64,000 bases of DNA from contig JALLLT010000006.1 of the NCBI GenBank assembly GCA_025266875.1, positions 310,001-374,000 of the forward strand. The letters are read 5' to 3'. Below are positions 56,431 through 64,000 of the stretch, one piece after another (positions within the stretch are counted from its first letter, which is position 1; every line of letters begins with the position of its first letter). The notes below the pieces were generated by a model that searched no databases, was not told the origin of the DNA, and saw only the letters and a list, made by a program, of their open reading frames with translations. Position numbers and translations under genes: made by a program. This DNA comes from Fennellomyces sp. T-0311 (Eukaryota > Mucoromycota > Mucoromycetes > Mucorales > Lichtheimiaceae).

Positions 56431-59400
56431 CGTGTGGGGGGTCCGCGCGGTCTCTCTTTGAAAGACTGAGAGCTGTTTTTAGAACGGCCGAAATGACTCA
56501 CCGACTCTTTTCGAGCTCTTGGGCCTTTTTCCTCGGAGTCTTTTTTCACACTGGCGCCGACATGGTTGCTATTTGGTATGGTGTAGACCTAGCAAAACGT
56601 AATGGCATGGACGGGGTACCTCCGACTCCATCTGAGACATACAGAATGAAACGGATCATCCTTCTCGCCGCGCGTTGTTTACTACATATGTTTACTAAGG
56701 GGTTCGGTTCCGCGGAAACCAGCAAAGCGCCGGTCTGGAATCCGCGGAAACGCGAATCCTTATTATTCGCCGTGGAAGGCGATCGTTCCACAGCCTGCAG
56801 GCTATTTCGGTAGCTCCACTAGCCCATCGCTTCATGTGTATGCCGCTATCGCGTTTAGGCATATCGTTTGGGGAGTTGCCTGATAAATGCTATGATAAGA
56901 AGGCTGACGACCGTTTCGTTATCCCCTCCACGATGAAAGGAGCCAGGGGTCCATTGCCCATTGTTCATCATCTGGTTTTTTTTGTTTTTGAATCGCCGAG
57001 AATACAATCCAGATGAGGCGATGGCCATACTAAGCACACCTACTTTTCCGCCCTACTCTGAGAAACACTCGCTTAATTGGGTTGCCATGGAACCTTTATT
57101 GTCAAAAATAGTTTTTTCCTTATTCTACGTGCGGTCCTATTCGATATTAACAAGCGAACCGTGGGTAAAGGCTTGTCAAGGTTTTACTGACACACGAAAC
57201 TTGTCAGGTACGGCATAGTGCGCCGGTGGAGCCTTGGAAAAGCTTATCAATGAATTGTGCATTACAGCTATTTCCTTATCATTTCTACTCCTTTCAGGCG
57301 CTATCATTAATATATCTGGCCAAATCAGATTCTGCTGAGTACGAGAATGCCCTATCAACCAAAACATTCACCTTTTTGTTTGCTATCATTTCGTTGTTTG
57401 TCAATTCTTTGCTATCGCTGTTTTTGGTAGCGTGTTTATATCCCGTTTGACAACAATTGCCACATGCTGATCCCTATCGATTGATACCACTTTTACCTGG
57501 AGTGGCAAGTCTCCTTTGATTATTTTTAGAGCCCTCTCTTGAAGCTAGATGGATCATATCGATAGTCTGTGAAAGAAAAAGCTCCATACTCTCCCGTGCA
57601 ATAGATATCATATACTTTTTATAGAATCCATTGATACCTATTCCTATCAGTTGGCACATCCGGTTTCAAAGCTTGGTCCTTCGTATCATACTTACTGTAT
57701 CAATAAGGAGCTTAGCAGTAAGATTGGTGGTCTCTGCGCTTTTTCCCCAAAGAGAGTGTATCTATGGAGTGAACTTATTACATGCAAGAATGCAATCTCT
57801 ATCCCCTCATCGCGAATGCTTCAGACGCTTTTACTTTTGTGCACGTTCTAATTAATAGCTATTTTCTTGCCCTTTCAAAATTTGGACGCGGTTATGGTAA
57901 TGGGAATTTGATCGACGAACGAAAGCGCGCCGCCTTTCTGTTTCTGGTAAGTTCGGCGACCGCTGCCAAACTTAGTACCGATGTTCCTCGGAACAGCCGA
58001 TGCGGTAAGAAAATGAGTAAAGCGCTTGCTCTACTTACGTGCTTTGGTCACCCATTGCAATTCGATACAACGATGACCTCGTAGTTTCACCGAATTACGA
58101 CAATTTTTGAGCGTATTGGAACGGCTGAATGTGTAACGACGTCAAGTTCAGCCCCGGTCATGTAAGGAAGTTTAGAGACAAACCTTATTACGAAGAAATA
58201 CGACCGTAAGATGAAAAAACAGGCGTGTCTTTTGTCGGCTGGTGCAACTTTTTACCAAGTCAGCATCCTAGCATGATGGACTATACGTTTCTAGGCCCAT
58301 TATCTTTTTTTTTACAAAGAGTAATTTGTGATACTTTGCAGCTTAGTATAGGTTCAAGTAGTGCGAAAATATTTAAAATAAAGAGCGCCGGTGTAATATC
58401 ATATGATCAATTCTATGAGAATGATGCGTGTGTATGTAATGCAGGACCCTCCATACTCTTGCAGCGTACCTCATTATGCCGTATTGAAAGGAAATCAGCA
58501 TGATTCTCACTTTTTGTGTGCGATTGTCCACGTGCCAAGATGTTCATAAATTCTTTTTTACCCCGCCAATTTTCGCACGGCTTATGTATCCCGCTCAGTA
58601 AGTTCTAATGCCGTCCTAGACTATTGAAAACCTAAAGAAAAGACGTCTATTAACCCTTCTCAACTGCGCTATTCATCTATTTTTTTTTTCTCTTTTTCAA
58701 TTCAATATTCAAAAGAAACTTTACCGATTTCTTACCAATGCCGTGTAACAGTGCAGGGACCTTTTTCATGGGGCTATTGTACTACAAAACGATTGCCCAA
58801 CATTATAAGGGAATAAAAAACCAGGGGGATGATTCAGGTTTAGCCGAAATTCTCTCATATTCTTTTTGGGTGTGGGCGTTGTCATGCGGGGCAATAAAGG
58901 TGTAAGTCTGGCACATGAGCGTGTGACACTTTGGTCCGCTTCAGTTTTTTTTTTTATGTGCTTATTGACAATGAAATGCATCGTGATATGATCTGCTGCA
59001 ATATTGTGTTTTTTAATATCAACACCTTTGTTGCAACATATAAACAAATATACACACATCTTGGTCCCTGATCTGCAGTATTTAGTATACTTTAAACATT
59101 TATACACAGCAATTTCTCGTTGCACCAATATTTTAATCAAAGTTGTCCTAAATTAAGTTTGAGGTATGCCGATTCGATGCAAAGAAGTAAAACCCCCAAT
59201 TCTTTTTTCTACGTACACGGGGACGGTATTTCGTTATAATGTCAAATGACAAGTACAATGCTAACACCATTGAAAGTTTAGTTGAATCATGCAATAGTAC
59301 GTACAAGGAAAACAGATCTTGATCACATTCCATGGCCATCGACACTTATATCATGCCATTTCTTTGATCGGTCAATCGGTTAACCTAAACTGTTTTTGAT

Positions 59401-59893
59401 GTGACGGATTCACTAGCAGATATCTGTATTTTTTGCTTCTATTAACAGGCTTAACACCCATTAATATACCAGTAGTAGGAAACCACAATAATTATTGCTA
59501 GTAATTTCGTTACCAAGCACAGGATAATCAGATCAAGGAGTAGCTCATGATTTGATAATCAAAGTACCGAAGTAAGTCTGTTTTAATAATAGCAGTAAAT
59601 GCACTTTGATAAGGCTTATAAATATTAGATCCGTGGAAGCAATTGCCGTGGATCTCTCAGTATCAATACGCAGATGAGGAGTCTACTGTTACAACACTAA
59701 ATAGGTATTCGGCTTCATTTCCTGTTGGAGACAAGTTTATCGCATCGTAAGCAAACTTAAAACAATTAAAGTCAATGGATGACAATGATTACATACAAAA
59801 CAATTTTGCATCATTAATCATCAGTTGTACTATACAAACCAATCCAAGCACACTTTAATTATTTTCTGCACTTGTTAATATTTATACAAATTG
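56431..59893. other. Gene-free region
   Basis: Frames of 60-135 codons occur on both strands, but none shows family features, consistent codon bias or plausible exon chaining. I found no tRNA-like B box. The region right of 58700 is increasingly AT-rich and ends at the 3' side of the next gene. Confidence 0.4.
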
Positions 59894-62011
59894 TTATCTA
59901 GTTTCTATGGAATCCTCGTCGCTACTACCGAAGATGAAAAAATCTTCATCATCATCGTAGTAAGTAGTGGGGGGTTCGTATGATGCCAAGCGATGATCTG
60001 GACCATAGAAATGGGTCATCACAACAACATCTAATTTACCATTAAAAAGCTGGGATCGTGGGGAACAGTTGGATAACCCCGCCACTTCCAGTCGCCGCAG
60101 ACTTTGTACTGTGCTTAAGGTGTTGAGAGTAGCATCAGTGACAATAGCCATGTCCCCAAATGCGATGGATCTAATAGCTAAATGCTGTTGCATACGACTG
60201 CAAAACTCGTTCAAGCCAGCTTGCGTAATTCTTGTCGCTGACGCAATTTGAATATGCTGGAGTGATTGGATAGATGGCAAATACTGAAGGAAGTCATTAT
60301 CGACAAAGTAACAGCCTTGTAACTTGATACTCTGCAAGGAACTTTTGGCGGCGAACGATCGGAAAAGTGCGCGGATACCTTGGTCGCATACTTGCGTTAC
60401 GACGATAAATTCTAGTTGCTTCAAATGGTCAAGCTGTTCGATCGATGTAAATGCTGCTGCAGACTCAAGATCGCACCACGCCAATGATAGTCGTTCCAAT
60501 GCTGGTGTTTTTTGCAATATATGTCCAACAGCAACACCAGCATCAGCAGCAAAACGGACTACATTTAGTGTTCGCAAGTGGGTCATCGTGCTTATACTTG
60601 CAAACGAATTCAGTTGGCAAAATCCGTTTGGTAGAAACAGATGGATTGCTTCGATGCTGTCGCAATTCTTGTTGATAAGCGGTAGTACTGGATCTGCACT
60701 AGATACACCAAGACTGAGGTTCCGTAGCCCCTTTGATTTTGTACCTTGTTGATATGAATCAAACGTATGTAGTCGACGAGGTACACCCAACCAGAGTGTA
60801 TCCAATTCCGAACAATAGCGACAAATAAGGTCGGATATACGGCGATGGTTGTTCGTGACGGATAGGGATCGTAACTTGGAACAGAATTGAAGTGTTTCTT
60901 CAATATCTGCTTCTTCAAAGAATGCTGGGTTATCAAGGTCTAAGCTGGTAAGCAAAGATTGCTTGTTGCTGTTCAGAGAACCGAACGAGGTTTGCGGTGG
61001 TATCAGGCCTCTGTGGATATACGAGAACTTTTCAAGCTGCGGACAACTCGAGAGCACTGACTTGTAATGGATCGGAGACTGTCCATCCACGTATATCATA
61101 AGCTCCTTTAACGTATTTGACACTTGCGAAAGCGTACAGTAAAAGACATCACTATCTGGTAAAACACTATCTTACTCGACAATTTGTTAATGCGAAAACT
61201 GACACATCATATGACGCTCACAAATACCATTGATACAAAGCTTTCGAAGCTTATTGAATCCACCTTGCATGATTTGAACAAGCAGCTCATCACACATATT
61301 GGCCCTCATTCCATTTAATTCAAGATTTACAATATGATGACGCACCGACATGAATCGGTGAGATAATCCATCCGTCATCCTGACAGTTGACCAGCATTCC
61401 GGGATATCGAGAAGCCGTTGTTGCCATGTCTTGCTAACCGTACACAGATTGACCAGCTCATTGCTTTCAAAATGTGACATGATGCTTGAGAGTATTTCAA
61501 AAGGGGCCCGTGCAATGATATCGACACATTGTTGTTGCTGCAGACTTGCTTCTTCGCTCCGTTGCTCCAACAACTCTTTGTGGTCACCCACCATCGCAAG
61601 TCCCTTTTCATATACTTGAATAGCCCGATTTTGATTCCCATACATTGAGAGTAGTTCACCCACACGCAAATAGCCAAGCGCCTGTGTTGGAGCAAGCTGG
61701 ATGATGGTTTTGGCGTCTTGAAAGCCCTTGTCGAATTTGGCAACTTGGGCATGAGCCGCTGAACGAAAATAAAGCAGAGCCACTTGCTTGTTGACCAGTT
61801 CTTCGATACCGTACGTGCTGTTCTCAATCGTTTCGGTGTAGTTTGTATTGTCAAAGGCCTCAAAGGTGAGATTGAAAGCTTCTTGGTAATGGTCATTGGG
61901 ATTGTGGTGTGCATTGTATTCGAGCCCAATGGATGTCAGCATGTCATCGCTGCGATGCCTCCGAGCTTTCGAGTTGTTGTCAACCGCACAGACTGCTTTT
62001 CTTTTTGTCAT
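59894..62011 (-). CDS. TPR/F-box/LRR protein (putative SCF substrate receptor)
   Basis: Two exons (62011-61222 and 61122-59894) encode 672 residues; the intron runs from a GTGAGC donor to a CAAG acceptor. After a basic start (MTKRKAVCAVDNNSKARRH), TPR-like helices appear (LVNKQVALLYFRSAAHAQVA, DAKTIIQLAPTQALGYLRVG, NRAIQVYEKGLAMVGDHKEL). The F-box lies at about residues 180-225 (APFEILSSIMSHFESNELVN, then LCTVSKTWQQRLLDIPECW). The rest is leucine-rich repeats (LEKFSYIHRGLIPP, LRSLSVTNNHRRISDLI, LERLSLAWCDLESA, LQSIKLQGCYFVDNDFL), ending in an acidic tail. F-box proteins join SKP1-cullin ligases and present targets through the LRRs. The substrate is unknown. A broken relative lies at 14210-16216. 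Confidence 0.85.
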
Positions 62012-64000
62012 GCTATTTTTTTTGCGCCAGGGGTAGAAGTGTCTGTGTGTGTGCGTTCCTGGACGGAATATTAAAGAATAGTCTATTACAAAAGTGGCAA
62101 GTAGCATGATCATAAAGTTTAAACTCGGTTGCAACAGAGTAATAAAGCTTTAATCACCCCTGTTCATGTTATTGGCGCTCCCAAAGTCCACGAAAGTCTT
62201 TTTTATACGTTTGCCTTATCTGTGATCTATCTTTACCCCACGAATTTTCGCTATAGACATCACTTTGTCTAGTTCTAGGTGTAAATAAAATTGCCTATAC
62301 CGAGTTGTCTTGCCCAGGTTGTATCATTATTCAACGAACCACGCCCGTCTTGATCAATAACTGGTGGTGGGCACTCTACTAGTACCATGGCCTTGCTTTT
62401 ATCGAAAAATTTCGCTGCCTTGGATGTGCAGCTGTGTAGTCCAGTCAATCCATGTGCTCAAGCTTCTTTATCTTGTTTAAGTACTTCAAGGTCCAATTGC
62501 TGACAGTACTCAGATTCGACAAAGCAATAATCCCAACTGTGGGATTGCGCTGCAAAGCTTTGCAAAAGTTGTTCACCTGCATTATATGAGTATATACGTG
62601 AAAGTCCACATCGATCTGGTGGATAAAGGTGCTCTTTACTAAAATCAGCAGCCTCGCAATTTGATGGATCGTAAGCGTTTCGCATTTTGTTGTTCCAAAA
62701 AGTTTTTCAAATAATTGATTTCTATTATATCGGTAAGCTCGAGATATTTCGGTGGTTTTGCTTCAGTTGCTTGAAGGTGTCATTATGAGCCGAGTGTGGT
62801 AATTGGGAGTCGTTCCAGGCTCTGGCGGAATAAAATTCCATACAACATTCGCTAACTCGCAGAGTAGCGCACTCGAGCCATGTAATGATGATAGCGAGCG
62901 ATGGGTGCCCTTCTTTTGTAGTAGTAGTGCATTTCATCATACTTAGAAACTGCGGCGGTCCGGATGATCTCGTAAGAGTGAGAGTTGCCATTGGTGTCCG
63001 AGCAGTGGTACAGGAGTAGCTTCGATTTTCCTACGCGAAGTCAGGACGTACTTTCTTTTGCGTCTCTCTTTGTTAGTTTCTCGATCGTAAGCCATATGAT
63101 GCTCGCTTTTACCGCGTTTCTACCTTCTATATGACACACGCTTTAAATAACAGTTGGTAGCAAATATTTCTGATGGTTGGGTCGGGGACACAGCCATTTT
63201 TTTTGTAAGTGTTGGGACTCCATGTAAACTCATATGTTAACTCTTTGTACGAATAACGCCCCTTTTCGATGGTTGATTCTGATCGATGTTTGTTTGACAT
63301 ATGCGTACAATTTGAAGGCAAAAAAGCGTTGTAGGGATCGAAAAGTAGTTGTGAATCTGTAAGATATCCGTAATAATGTATATGGTATCCTTTTTATCAT
63401 TTCAATAAAATCGTGTTTACTCTTGTTCAAATGCATTATAACGTATTTATTTCTTTTTTGTTGGCATTTGCACTTCAACTGGCCGTCTATTTTCAACATA
63501 TAATGGTCAACGTGATGGGTTAAAATAGTATGACGGATGTGTTAGAGAAAGAAAAACAATACCACACGAGCAAAGGCTACAGTGAAACTCTCGTACAGTA
63601 CGTATCGTTGTTTGGTAAGCAGTCTTGTTTTATTGATTATGTAGCGGTAATAGCCGCTATGTGCGTTGAACGGATACAGTGCTAAAGATGAGCTAACTTA
63701 GAGCTAATCACCAGCTACTGCCGCAAACAGAACGCTTTAATTTTACGAAGTTGACACTCTTACTATCGCCGTTGTTCTTTTGCCCCGCTTTCATCAGCTT
63801 GTCATTACGATCTGAGTACATATATTGCTTCAGTGAAGCATATCTGTATATTTGAAAAAATGGCCAGTAGTAACACATAAAGGTACATAAATATACATGC
63901 CATTTTCAACTAAATATACATGCAGCTTAAACTCGGATAATAACTTTAACAACCACTAGAAATCCCATTCTGTCCAACTACTACCATCTTCATAACCGTT
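62012..64000. other. Spacer with no recognised gene
   Basis: The first part should include the promoter of the F-box gene (a TTTTATAC-like box near 62200). A minus-strand 75-codon frame at 62458-62685 (MRNAYDPSNCEAADFSKEHL) and an 88-codon frame at 62725-62991 are adjacent and may be remnants of one gene, but I recognise neither. The rest is AT-rich. Confidence 0.35.

Noticed and set aside
56406..56813. 135-codon plus-strand frame
   Set aside because: No domain features; it overlaps other frames of similar length and the promoter of the small orphan gene.
1..64000. CRISPR arrays, bacterial operators, Shine-Dalgarno sites, rRNA and tRNA genes
   Set aside because: The DNA is eukaryotic; I saw no regularly spaced repeats and no convincing tRNA B-box or rRNA signature by eye, though a tRNAscan run could still find an intron-containing tRNA.

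Overview
The window is nuclear DNA of a filamentous fungus. Genes are split by many short introns (about 40-100 bp, GT-AG), intergenic DNA is AT-rich, and the proteins (Hob1/amphiphysin, Sec24, VMA7, RPA43, PanB, chitin deacetylase, an Adp1-type ABC transporter, TPR/F-box/LRR proteins) are fungal. The style (tiny introns, TPR/F-box/LRR genes, a TnpB/Fanzor-like relic, an EGF-ABCG transporter) suggests an early-diverging fungus, most likely Mucoromycota/Mucorales. That is inference from gene content; no rRNA or other marker is present.

Layout. 1-2132: no recognised gene. 2133-13808 is a dense housekeeping block: PAK-like kinase (+), BAR-SH3 protein (-), EAPP-like zinc protein (-), V-ATPase subunit F (+), a short NOT1 containing only the C-terminal modules (-), and Sec24 (-). 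14210-17100 holds a decayed TPR/F-box/LRR gene. 17749-18460 is a secreted LysM protein. 20700-24900 is a broken gene resembling TnpB/Fanzor RuvC nucleases. 25135-26078 is RNA polymerase I subunit RPA43, facing a GPI-type chitin deacetylase (26456-28810).

28811-33564 is gene-poor and contains a 999-bp element with hAT-type ends and a perfect 8-bp target duplication. 33565-37465 is an Adp1-like ABCG transporter, divergent from a class II histone deacetylase with an N-terminal Tudor/chromo-like domain (38125-40946). A cyclase-family protein follows (41488-42553). 44337-49496 is a complete, open LINE retrotransposon with a target-site duplication, followed by a gene-free region with a 31-bp-arm hairpin. 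52466-53813 is PanB (pantothenate synthesis), convergent with a compact BUB1-type kinase (53974-55639) and a small orphan gene (55926-56201). After a 3.7-kb gene-free stretch comes an intact TPR/F-box/LRR gene (59894-62011). The last 2 kb have no recognised gene.

The genes do not form a pathway cluster; they are a normal mix of essential genes interrupted by three kinds of selfish or decayed DNA: LINE, hAT-like element, TnpB-like relic. Exon junctions were chosen by hand from GT/AG sites, reading frame and family conservation. For most genes the exon lengths sum to a whole number of codons, which supports the models.
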